Of a stretch of DNA of 54,321 nt, positions 1-6,763 are shown one piece after another. The stretch's first letter is position 1. Each line of letters opens with the position of its first letter. The stretch is from NCBI RefSeq assembly GCF_014837065.1, contig NZ_JACSPP010000022.1, positions 1 through 54,321 on the forward strand. Direction: 5' to 3'. Source of the stretch: Phocaeicola intestinalis (lineage in GTDB: Bacteria; Bacteroidota; Bacteroidia; Bacteroidales; Bacteroidaceae). Under the pieces are notes generated by a model. That model saw only the letters and a program-made list of their open reading frames with translations. It was not told where the DNA came from and did no database searches. A program made the translations under genes and the position numbers.

Positions 1-138
1 CGTGTGTGCTTTGGGCGATTTTTTGGTCCTTTCCGCTTCTGTTCTTCGTCAGATAGCCCGCTATCTTCCTCATCACACAAGCGGAAATGCCTCAAAAACT
101 CATCCCAAATCATCGCACGATAAATTCAAAACAGTTTC
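1..138 (+). repeat. MITE copy 1 (cut by the window start)
   Basis: Right part of the 192-bp MITE described at 5217-5408. It ends in AATTCAAAACAGTTTC, with one change from the usual terminal repeat, and is followed by TTA, a possible 3-bp target duplication. The left end lies outside the window. Confidence 0.85.
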
Positions 139-164
139 TTAGCTCTGCAAACATCCCATGCAGG

Positions 165-237
165 GCGTATCGTATACGCCCGAATGCGTCAACTAATCCA
201 CGTAGATGTTTTTGGGCAGGCAAACCCTGCCCCCTAC
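165..237 (-). repeat. Degenerate copy of the GTAGGGGCAGGGTT repeat
   Basis: Read on the minus strand this stretch starts GTAGGGGGCAGGGTTTGCC and continues with words shared with the palindromic repeat at 5074-5143 (CTGCCC, AAAACATC, CACGTGGA-like). The far arm is lost and replaced by a small palindrome, GGGCGTATCGTATACGCCC. It looks like an old, decayed copy of the same intergenic repeat. Confidence 0.55.
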
Positions 238-283
238 AAGGCATTTTGGCAAAATGAGGACATTCGTACTGCTTTTTTAAAGG

Positions 284-363
284 ATATATACTGCATCGGC
301 AGTTGCAGTATATATTCATCAGCAGTTGCAGTATATATTCAACTGGCGATGCAGTATATATTC
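284..363 (+). repeat. Iteron-like cluster of TGCAGTATATAT
   Basis: Three direct copies of TGCAGTATATATTCA begin at 304, 327 and 350, exactly 23 bp apart. A fourth copy of the 12-bp core is inverted at 284-295 and forms a perfect hairpin arm with 304-315. Regular spacing close to two helical turns suggests binding sites for a DNA-binding protein. No function can be assigned from the sequence. It lies just downstream of the truncated recombinase. Confidence 0.7.
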
Positions 364-502
364 ATTTTTCGGGTGTACTATCCTGTATGGTCTGTTCTGC
401 CTGCTGCGCGTTCGGGGCGATGAGGTTCTGGCAGCCGTTGATGATGCAGACAAACTTGGGGTCTTCCCGCTCGTGGAGCTTGTCTATCTCATCGTGGTAC
501 TT
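362..502 (-). pseudogene. Orphan C-terminal coding remnant
   Basis: On the minus strand a 46-codon open frame ends in TGA and has no start codon; a TAG lies directly upstream in frame. The translation contains KYHDEIDKLHERED and FVCIINGCQNLIAPN and has normal, non-repetitive composition. It therefore looks like the tail of a real protein cut by a rearrangement. The family was not recognised. It is not the missing end of the adjacent recombinase, since no G-H-x or catalytic Tyr motif is present. Confidence 0.45.
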
Positions 503-526
503 CTAACTTATACTTCATTCTTCATT

Positions 527-1417
527 CTATAGGATGTCGCTTATGCTTACGCTCTTCGTCATGCTCTGCCACGAATGTCTTGCTACGGTGAGGTTCAGCG
601 GATAACCGAGACCCATTATCTCACCCAATTTCTTCAGGCTGTAATTGATGCGGTGCAGGAGGCTGTCATACTGTTTCCATTGCTCGTGTGGGGCTTTTGC
701 CGTGATGACAGGAAAGAGGCGTGCCGTGCCTTTCCTTCTGTAACGGTCTGCAATCTCCTGCAGTGCCGGCTCCCAGGGAATGGAGATTTCCTTACCGGTG
801 ATGTGCTGACGGTAAGTGAGCTGTCCGTCCTGGATGTTCTTTCTTGTCAGGCGGAAGATGTCATCACTCCTCATGCCACGTGCATAGACGGAGAACAGGA
901 AGATGTCGCGGGCGAAGACGATTGACGGATGTTCGCTGCTCAAGTCCAAGTCACGCATATATTTTACCTCCGCAAGCGTCAGACCGTTTTTCTCTTTCTT
1001 GACGTGATAGCTCACGTCCATGCCTTCGAAGGGATGGCATTCATCGGCCAGTCCGCTTTCTACGGCAAGGCGGTAGACCCGTTTCAAGTTCCGGATGTAC
1101 AAGGAAATGGTATTGCGCCCTAACTCCTGATTCTTCAGCCACGTATGATAGTTGCGTATCAGCAGGGAATCGAAGTCTTTGAAAGGCACTTCGCTCTTGC
1201 CCAAATAGGCAATGAACTTTCTGAGATACATTTTCAGCTTATTTGCGGCATCGTAACGCCCCTCGTCCTGCAGCTTCTCAACGCGGGAATTGGCGTATGC
1301 AATAAAACCGAAACCTTCCAGCCCCTCTCCGACTCTCCCAGTCTCTCTCCAGTTCTCCCCATGAGGAGAAAGGGTAACAGCCGTCTGTGCTATATCCTTT
1401 TGCACTTTATTCTTCAT
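527..1417 (-). CDS. Tyrosine recombinase/integrase, C-terminally truncated
   Basis: A site-specific recombinase of the Bacteroides Tsr/integrase type. A SAM-like core-binding domain spans about residues 35-125 and the catalytic domain starts near 145. Visible catalytic residues are Arg180 (YARGMRSDD), a candidate Lys209 (TGKE) and Arg280-His281 (TVARHSW). The protein stops at residue 296, shortly after the R-H-S-W box. The G-H box and the nucleophilic Tyr, normally about 30-45 residues further on, are absent in every frame downstream. It is therefore probably inactive, unless supplied by fusion elsewhere. It lies 9 bp after the unknown gene upstream, apparently in one transcription unit with the NusG-like gene. 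In Bacteroides such recombinases and NusG-like proteins often head polysaccharide loci; whether that applies here is inference. Confidence 0.8.
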   Translation of the reverse strand: MKNKVQKDIAQTAVTLSPHGENWRETGRVGEGLEGFGFIAYANSRVEKLQDEGRYDAANKLKMYLRKFIAYLGKSEVPFKDFDSLLIRNYHTWLKNQELGRNTISLYIRNLKRVYRLAVESGLADECHPFEGMDVSYHVKKEKNGLTLAEVKYMRDLDLSSEHPSIVFARDIFLFSVYARGMRSDDIFRLTRKNIQDGQLTYRQHITGKEISIPWEPALQEIADRYRRKGTARLFPVITAKAPHEQWKQYDSLLHRINYSLKKLGEIMGLGYPLNLTVARHSWQSMTKSVSISDIL

Positions 1418-1426
1418 CTTTCATTC

Positions 1427-2530
1427 TTAATTCTCGGGCTTCATGCATCCCAGAAAATCGAAAATGTTAGGCTCGTCGAAATAGATGCCCATGTCGGCGT
1501 AACAGGCTTCCTCCGGGTCTTCCGGTACGGTGTAGAGGTCTTCGTAAAGACTGAGCCGCTTGCCAAACATGGTGGTGAAAAATGTGAGCTTTGCCGCATC
1601 CTGTTCTTTTTTAAGGATGTCGCTCCAATTGGTTTCACCGTTCCACACGGGCAAGGCTTCCTTGTTAAGCCAGACTGCAGAACCGTTTATGTAAGTTTTG
1701 TCATTGTAAGTGACAAGCTGGGCGGCAAGAGGACGGCTTTGCGCATTTTCCGAAACAGGTGCAGAGAAAATCACATCACGGAACTCACGGCCGTCCCTGT
1801 GGAGTAAAGTGAGCGTGCGCCCGTCTTTACGCCCGATAACCGTGTAAGTGTCCAAGCGTTCGGAACGGATAGCATCGAGACTTTCCGCCGCTTCTTTCAA
1901 CCTGTCTTTTTCTTTTCCTTCGGCAAAAGACACTTCATAACGGAACTGCTTGGACAAGGTATCCGCCAAGGAGTATCCGCGCTTGTCACGCCAGTTGAAG
2001 GCAAGGTCTGCCCACAGCATCTGCCGGGCGGTCTGCCAGTCACCCGTAAGCCTGCGGAACATCACCTCCCTGAAACGTAAGTCCGGGAAAATGTGCCACA
2101 TTACCGGGTCTTCACATGGAAACCAAGCCATCATTCCACTTATACGGGAAAAATCACCCGACAGCACGCATTCTGTCATCCATTGCCGGAGGGCACTGCA
2201 GCCGGCTCTTGACACAGCTTCTGACACGAGACTGTCCACTTGTGAAGTGGCATCCGCACCCATGTCCAGGCTTTCGCACCAACGGAACACGACATCGCCC
2301 ACGTTGCGGTACCTGTATTCGTAAACACCGTCAAGCCCGACAGCAATAGTGTTCTCCGTATAAAGCAGCAGAGAAAGTATAAACTGTTCATCGAACCCCG
2401 CCGCATACTGTTCAGCCAAACGGTGCAGCCTGACGTAGATTTCATAAAAGAAAACCACGTCGCCATCCACATTCATGGACGGATGGTGGAGGCGTTGCCA
2501 TCGGGAAGTAAATTCGGCTATCGTGTACAT
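1427..2530 (-). CDS. Hypothetical protein, 367 aa
   Basis: I do not recognise a family. The protein is soluble, with no signal peptide or membrane segment. The first 200 residues are rich in Trp, Arg and acidic residues and look helical. A more beta-rich part follows (DTYTVIGRKDGRTLTLLHRDG, about residues 235-255), and the acidic C-terminus is rich in aromatic residues. It sits between the NusG-like gene (108-bp spacer) and the truncated recombinase (9 bp) on the same strand, so a role linked to them is possible but not shown. The start chosen is the first ATG, just after a repeat-containing spacer. Confidence 0.75.
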   Translation of the reverse strand: MYTIAEFTSRWQRLHHPSMNVDGDVVFFYEIYVRLHRLAEQYAAGFDEQFILSLLLYTENTIAVGLDGVYEYRYRNVGDVVFRWCESLDMGADATSQVDSLVSEAVSRAGCSALRQWMTECVLSGDFSRISGMMAWFPCEDPVMWHIFPDLRFREVMFRRLTGDWQTARQMLWADLAFNWRDKRGYSLADTLSKQFRYEVSFAEGKEKDRLKEAAESLDAIRSERLDTYTVIGRKDGRTLTLLHRDGREFRDVIFSAPVSENAQSRPLAAQLVTYNDKTYINGSAVWLNKEALPVWNGETNWSDILKKEQDAAKLTFFTTMFGKRLSLYEDLYTVPEDPEEACYADMGIYFDEPNIFDFLGCMKPEN

Positions 2531-2539
2531 TTTATTTCA

Positions 2540-2638
2540 GGTAACAAGTTGACCAATTGACGAGTTAACGAAGTTTTAGATGCCATTAGTGAAACTATTC
2601 AGAACCTTGTTGCCTTGTCAACTGATACCTTGTCAACT
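2540..2638. repeat. Spacer repeat with AACAAGTTGAC arms (copy 1)
   Basis: This 100-bp spacer carries GGTAACAAGTTGAC at one end and the inverted CTTGTCAACT at the other, with CTATTCAGAACCTTGT inside. The same words in the same order occur at 11571-11668 between ilvB and ilvN. It is an imperfect palindromic intergenic repeat of unknown role. Confidence 0.65.
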
Positions 2639-4144
2639 TCAATTGTGCAGCCACACCGTCCGCAGATACCTGCGCCATACGGCAAGATGGTTGGTAGTAT
2701 TGATTTCCTTGCAGATGCGGACACAAGTCTGTATCAGCTTGTCCTTTGCCGTGTCTTTTTCTTGAACTGAAGACCGGATAGCAAAGACATTCAACGTATC
2801 TTCGCCGACCTTAAAATCCGGTACGGCTTTTACGACTGAATCCGCATCCGTCAATACCTTATATAATGTTGGGGCATAGTTGCGGAAAGACTCGATGAGT
2901 TTTTTCCTTTCCGTATTCGTGGTCTCGTCAAGGACAGATTGCAACCTTCCCGACACTAACTTCTCGTTGGCTTTTCCTGCCGTAAGGAAATATTCGCTGA
3001 GGAAACCGTCCCAGTTGGCGAAGAAAACGAGGTTTTCCATCTCTTCCCTCATGCCGATATGGGCATCATACGCAGTGGTGACTTTTCCGTCCTCCTGTCT
3101 GCTGGGGTAATAAACCTCCTCGGTGATGTCCACCCTGCGGATGATTTCCGTAAAATTCTTATGTTGAAGTTCCACCTCGTTCTTGCCTTCTTCCCATTCT
3201 ATCCCGGATGTAGGCGTAAGAAACGAACGCAGGAGCATCTTTTGCCAGTTTTCCTTCACATATCCGGGAGTATCATGTTCGTAGCGGGCAAGGTTTATCA
3301 GAAGTTCAGCTTCCTTGGTAGTCAGTCTGGCAAGACGGCCGCCCAATGTTTTCTCACCTTTCTTGTCAAGTTCCCGGCAGAGATTGGTCAATGACAAATC
3401 GACAGCAAGGCGTTCCATCAGTTCATAAAGCATGGCTTGCGTGCGCTTTCCGTAACCGCAAGCCTGCAGGATGCCGACAAGCAGGTCAACGGCACGCCCT
3501 TTTTCCGTGCCTATAGACAGGCGGTCGCCCTCGGCATTGTGGAGACGGACGACGTGCAGGTCGGAGACATTGGGATAGGTGACGGTCAACCAGCTGCCCG
3601 GCACCATGCCTTGCACGCGGAACACCAGTCCCTTTTTGCGGTGGAAGCGGCAGATGTAGCCTTCTTGGCCGGCAAACGGACCGTCGACCACGCGTACAAT
3701 CTCATTTGCCTCGCCCTCTTTCGCGTTGAAGGCATAGTCCGAGTAAGGACGCTCCAGCACTATTACCTTATCAGCGTAATTCTCGTTGTAGTCACGGAAA
3801 GCGCGCATTTGCGATTCGGGTATGGTGCAAGCGGTGGCTTTCTCGTCCGGCGTACGCTTGCGGTTGTAGCGGATAAAGGCATCGGAACAGTTGTCACGAA
3901 GGAACTCAACCAGTGCGTTTTGGGTGGCAAGCACGAACACATAGCCATCAAAAAGGGGCATCCGTTGCTCACTGTCACCTCTGCGCATGTACACCTTGGT
4001 ATGGGTAGGACAATAGACTTCCAGTATGTTCCGGATCTTGTCCTTTTCGCGCCCAATGAGTGCACACAACTCCTGTTCATGTCCGGGTTTGGTACGGACA
4101 AGGAACCATTGGTAATCTACGTTGTTGAGTTTGTCGGACAACAT
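2639..4144 (-). CDS. NusG/UpxY-like antiterminator with long C-terminal extension
   Basis: Residues about 10-120 form a NusG N-terminal domain: WFLVRTKPGHEQEL, then YCPTHTKVYMRR, then PLFDGYVFV. A KOW-type segment follows at about 146-178 (IVRVVDGPFAGQEGYICRF). Proteins of this kind in Bacteroides (UpxY) bind elongating RNA polymerase and the 5' leader to prevent early termination of polysaccharide operons; they are usually about 170-190 residues. Here about 320 further residues of unrecognised, mainly helical sequence follow, giving 501 aa. The gene starts a leftward unit with the unknown gene and the recombinase. If the candidate -7 box at 4743-4750 is used, it has a leader of nearly 600 nt, as expected for a self- or operon-controlling antiterminator. 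The target operon is not visible in the window. Confidence 0.8.
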   Translation of the reverse strand: MLSDKLNNVDYQWFLVRTKPGHEQELCALIGREKDKIRNILEVYCPTHTKVYMRRGDSEQRMPLFDGYVFVLATQNALVEFLRDNCSDAFIRYNRKRTPDEKATACTIPESQMRAFRDYNENYADKVIVLERPYSDYAFNAKEGEANEIVRVVDGPFAGQEGYICRFHRKKGLVFRVQGMVPGSWLTVTYPNVSDLHVVRLHNAEGDRLSIGTEKGRAVDLLVGILQACGYGKRTQAMLYELMERLAVDLSLTNLCRELDKKGEKTLGGRLARLTTKEAELLINLARYEHDTPGYVKENWQKMLLRSFLTPTSGIEWEEGKNEVELQHKNFTEIIRRVDITEEVYYPSRQEDGKVTTAYDAHIGMREEMENLVFFANWDGFLSEYFLTAGKANEKLVSGRLQSVLDETTNTERKKLIESFRNYAPTLYKVLTDADSVVKAVPDFKVGEDTLNVFAIRSSVQEKDTAKDKLIQTCVRICKEINTTNHLAVWRRYLRTVWLHN

Positions 4145-4232
4145 GATGGATTTACGATTTACAAAGTACTATTTACGGTGGTTAATCCCCATTTACAACA
4201 CAGCTAAATCGTAAATTGTAAATAATGCCAAT

Positions 4233-4391
4233 CAGGAGTTAAAAAGGAAGTTATAGGTAGTTATCGCCCACTTATCGGGCTGGGAGTTAGATGCCAATAC
4301 CTTTTGCACAGCTTTCAGAAGCAAAGCTATTGACCTTTAACTCCTGAACGAAGTGATAACTCCTGTGAAACATAACTACGTTTAACTCCTG
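4233..4391. repeat. Dispersed repeat A, copy 1
   Basis: The element is bounded by CAGGAGTTAA (4233-4242) and its inverse TTAACTCCTG (4382-4391). Inside are GTTATCGCCC, CTGGGAGTT, GCCAATACC and CTCCTGAACGAAGTGATAAC. A second copy lies inverted at 8050-8217, upstream of the AmpG-like gene. Both copies lie upstream of leftward genes. Confidence 0.75.
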
Positions 4392-4396
4392 ATTCG

Positions 4397-5040
4397 CATA
4401 AATAACCAAATTGTAAATGAACAAGGCGTTCCTTACGTTACCCTCATGACAATCGCATGACGGCTAACCGTTACCTCTCCGAATTTGAATCACTACGCTT
4501 TGCAAACTTTTTTAAGAAGTTTTCAGACGTTGTTTACAGCATTCTTTAGGTTTAGCGGCAGCATTCCGGAGTAAAAACTCAGCAACAATGTCCTGCCGTT
4601 GTTATGTGACGAGAAGTGCAAAGCGCAATGCGCTTGAATGTTTTTGCCTCCATATCACAAATATTTGATATACAATCAATTAAATATTTTCAAGTTCGCC
4701 GCTTTATCATTGTTTTATATTATGAAGCGGCAAAACACGTTGCAAATATAGTGAAAAGATTTAATATTAAGGATTTTACGGTCAAAAAAAAATTCATGAT
4801 TAGTGATTAAATTTCCCCAAAAGCTGCATTTGTTCGACTAAATCCGGAGAACATTATCTACTTGAAAAGCAAAGCATCTGCACCAGCCGTGGTTTTCCAG
4901 ACAGTGGTTTGACGGAGTTGGGAGTGATGGAAGACACTGGCACTTGAAATGCGAACATAAGCCAGCCCAATACACCACAAGCCTTTGTGAAGTTATCAAG
5001 GTCAAAGTCTAATTACTATATATACAAGATGCCATTAAAC
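4397..5040. other. Long non-coding leader/upstream region
   Basis: No convincing gene is present. A short open frame at 4616-4810 starts without a recognisable signal and has no similarity I know. The region is AT-rich around 4650-4810 and should contain the promoter and leader of the NusG-like gene. The rest (4811-5040) shows nothing recognisable. Confidence 0.5.
4743..4750 (-). promoter_or_regulatory. Candidate -7 box for the NusG-like gene
   Basis: The minus strand reads TATATTTG, matching the Bacteroides -7 consensus TAnnTTTG. No good -33 TTG is seen at the usual spacing. The inferred leader to the start codon would be about 590 nt. Confidence 0.35.
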
Positions 5041-5073
5041 CTAAAACGAATATCCGCATTTTACCAATAACTT

Positions 5074-5143
5074 GTAGGGGCAGGGTTTGCCTGCCCGAAA
5101 ACATCCACGTGAACGCATACAGGCGGGCTAACCCTGCCCCTAC
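5074..5143. repeat. Palindromic intergenic repeat (GTAGGGGCAGGGTT)
   Basis: GTAGGGGCAGGGTT (5074-5087) and its exact inverse (5130-5143) form 14-bp perfect arms. These extend imperfectly inward through TGCCTGCCC / GGCGGGCTA. A degenerate copy lies at 165-237. The word ATATCCGCATTTT just upstream recurs near 10188-10202 beside GCCCCTACA, suggesting a third fragment there. Confidence 0.75.
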
Positions 5144-5216
5144 ATTGTTTATATTATTGCTTCCGGCACACCCTATACCAGTAAAAGACACAAATAAAAG
5201 AGTGCGAAAAGTATAA

Positions 5217-5408
5217 GAAGCTGTTTTGAATTTCTCCAAAAAGTTTTTCTTGGCTTGATGTATCCGTTTTCGTGCGTGCTTTGGGCGATTTTTTGGTCCT
5301 TTCCGCTCCTGTTCTTCGTCAGATAGCCCGCTATCTTCCTCATCACAAAAGCGAAAATGCCTCAAAAACTCATCCCAAATCATCGCACGATAAATTCAAA
5401 ACAGCTTC
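5217..5408 (+). repeat. MITE copy 2, complete
   Basis: A 192-bp element with perfect 17-bp terminal inverted repeats, GAAGCTGTTTTGAATTT and AAATTCAAAACAGCTTC. It is flanked by TAA on both sides (5214-5216 and 5409-5411), a 3-bp target duplication. It encodes no transposase. On the minus strand an ATG-initiated frame (MIWDEFLRHF...) runs through the terminal repeat into flanking DNA and is probably not a gene. Three-bp TNA duplications are typical of the IS1031-type group of the IS5 family, a plausible source of transposase in trans (inference). Confidence 0.9.
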
Positions 5409-5417
5409 TAACACTAA

Positions 5418-6452
5418 TTATCCACTGATAGCAATCTTCATCACCCCGTCCAGCTTATTCTCAAAAATGTGATAAGCCTCCTCTATCTGGCGAAGCGGAA
5501 AACGATGGGTAATAAGCGGAGTAGTGTCTATCTTGCCTGCTTCTATCAGACCGAGTATCTCGGCGCAGTCACACCCGTCCACACCGCCAGTCTTGAAGGT
5601 GAGATTCTTGCCATACATGTCGGGCAAAGGCAACATTTGGGGCTTGTCGTACATCGCCACCACGGTCACGATGGCATTGGGACGGGCACACTCCCACGCC
5701 AGGCGGAACGTATCGTCTGTTCCTGCCACTTCCATCACCACATCGGCACCACCGTGCACACTATGCGCTTTCACAAAGGCAAGGCAATCTTCGGGTTCTG
5801 TTACCAGCACTTCGGGGTAATGCCGGCGTACGAAACGGATTCGTTCGGGCGAACGTTCGCACACAATGATGCGCCGCGGACGCTTCAGCATCGTGCAAAG
5901 CAAGGTACAAATGCCCGTAGGACCGGCTCCGATGATAAGCACCGTATCCTCCTCTTTCACCTCGGAGATACGCGCCGCCCAAAAGCCGGTAGCAAGTATA
6001 TCGCCCACAAACAACGCCTGCTCATCGGTCACCGAGTCGGGGATGCGGTTCAGCCCTGTGTCGGCATAAGGCACACGTACATATCCCGTCTGCCCACCAT
6101 CGATACGGCATCCCAGCGCCCATCCGCCGTGAGGGTCGGTACAATTGTTCACGTACCCGTGGCGGCAAAAGAAGCATTCTCCGCAAAAGGTTTCCACATT
6201 GACGGTCACACGGTCGCCCGGCGCAACGTTCTTCACAGCCTCGCCCACGGCTTCCACCACACCCACCATCTCGTGACCTACCGTGATACCCGGCACGGCA
6301 CGCGGCACGCTTCCGTGTTTGATATGCAGGTCGCTGGTGCAAATGCTGCTCAGCGTGACCCTTACGATGGCATCGCGCGGCCCCTCCAGCCGAGGTTCCG
6401 GCTTATCGCGCCATTCGAATCTGCCTTGTTCTACATAAGTATAAGCCAACAT
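5418..6452 (-). CDS. Zinc-dependent alcohol dehydrogenase (MDR family)
   Basis: A medium-chain dehydrogenase/reductase of usual length (344 aa) that oxidises or reduces an alcohol/carbonyl pair with NAD(P). Catalytic zinc ligands are visible as Cys38 (ICTSDLH) and His60-Glu61 (GHEMVG). The structural zinc site is Cys90, Cys93, Cys96 and Cys104. The GROES-like fold covers about residues 1-145 and the Rossmann fold starts near 168, with GAGPTG at 175-180. The motif set resembles threonine/sorbitol dehydrogenase-like members; the substrate cannot be told from sequence. It stands alone between two MITE copies, 9 bp from copy 2 and 57 bp from copy 3. Confidence 0.88.
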   Translation of the reverse strand: MLAYTYVEQGRFEWRDKPEPRLEGPRDAIVRVTLSSICTSDLHIKHGSVPRAVPGITVGHEMVGVVEAVGEAVKNVAPGDRVTVNVETFCGECFFCRHGYVNNCTDPHGGWALGCRIDGGQTGYVRVPYADTGLNRIPDSVTDEQALFVGDILATGFWAARISEVKEEDTVLIIGAGPTGICTLLCTMLKRPRRIIVCERSPERIRFVRRHYPEVLVTEPEDCLAFVKAHSVHGGADVVMEVAGTDDTFRLAWECARPNAIVTVVAMYDKPQMLPLPDMYGKNLTFKTGGVDGCDCAEILGLIEAGKIDTTPLITHRFPLRQIEEAYHIFENKLDGVMKIAISG

Positions 6453-6509
6453 AAATTCATTTACTATTTTTCAATTTTCAATTTACAAAACTACAGTTTA
6501 ATGTGCTAA

Positions 6510-6710
6510 GAAGCTATTTTGAATTTCTCCAAAAAGTTTTTCTTGGCTTGATGTATCCGTTTTCGTGTGTGCTTTGGGCGATTTTTGGACCCTTTTCGCT
6601 CCTGTTCTTCGTCAGATAGCCCGCTATCTTCCTCATAGTAAAGACGCAAGATTTTGCGTCTCTACAAAAACTCATCCCAAATCATCGCACGATAAACTCA
6701 AAACAGCTTC
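6510..6710 (+). repeat. MITE copy 3, variant interior
   Basis: Both terminal repeats are present with single changes (GAAGCTATTTTG, AAACTCAAAACAGCTTC). TAA flanks both sides (6507-6509 and 6711-6713). In the interior about 20 bp of the normal sequence are replaced by a hairpin, AGACGCAAGATTTTGCGTCT, making this copy 201 bp. It fills most of the 311-bp gap between the alcohol dehydrogenase and the AmpG-like gene. Confidence 0.88.
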
Positions 6711-6763
6711 TAATAAACAAATGCAATGTGCTGATTCATTCTCACATTAGCCATTAAATCTAC

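Noticed and set aside
284..363. CRISPR array
   Set aside because: Units are 15 bp with 8-bp gaps, only three direct copies, and no cas genes; the pattern fits iterons, not a CRISPR.
4616..4810. A 64-codon frame in the NusG-like leader region
   Set aside because: Very AT-rich, no recognisable start signal, no similarity I know, and it spans the candidate promoter of the opposite strand.
5009..5383. A 124-codon minus-strand frame overlapping MITE copy 2
   Set aside because: It begins inside the MITE (MIWDEFLRHF...) and runs through the terminal repeat into the unrelated GTAGGGG repeat. The same start occurs in the other copies with different tails, so it is not a conserved protein.
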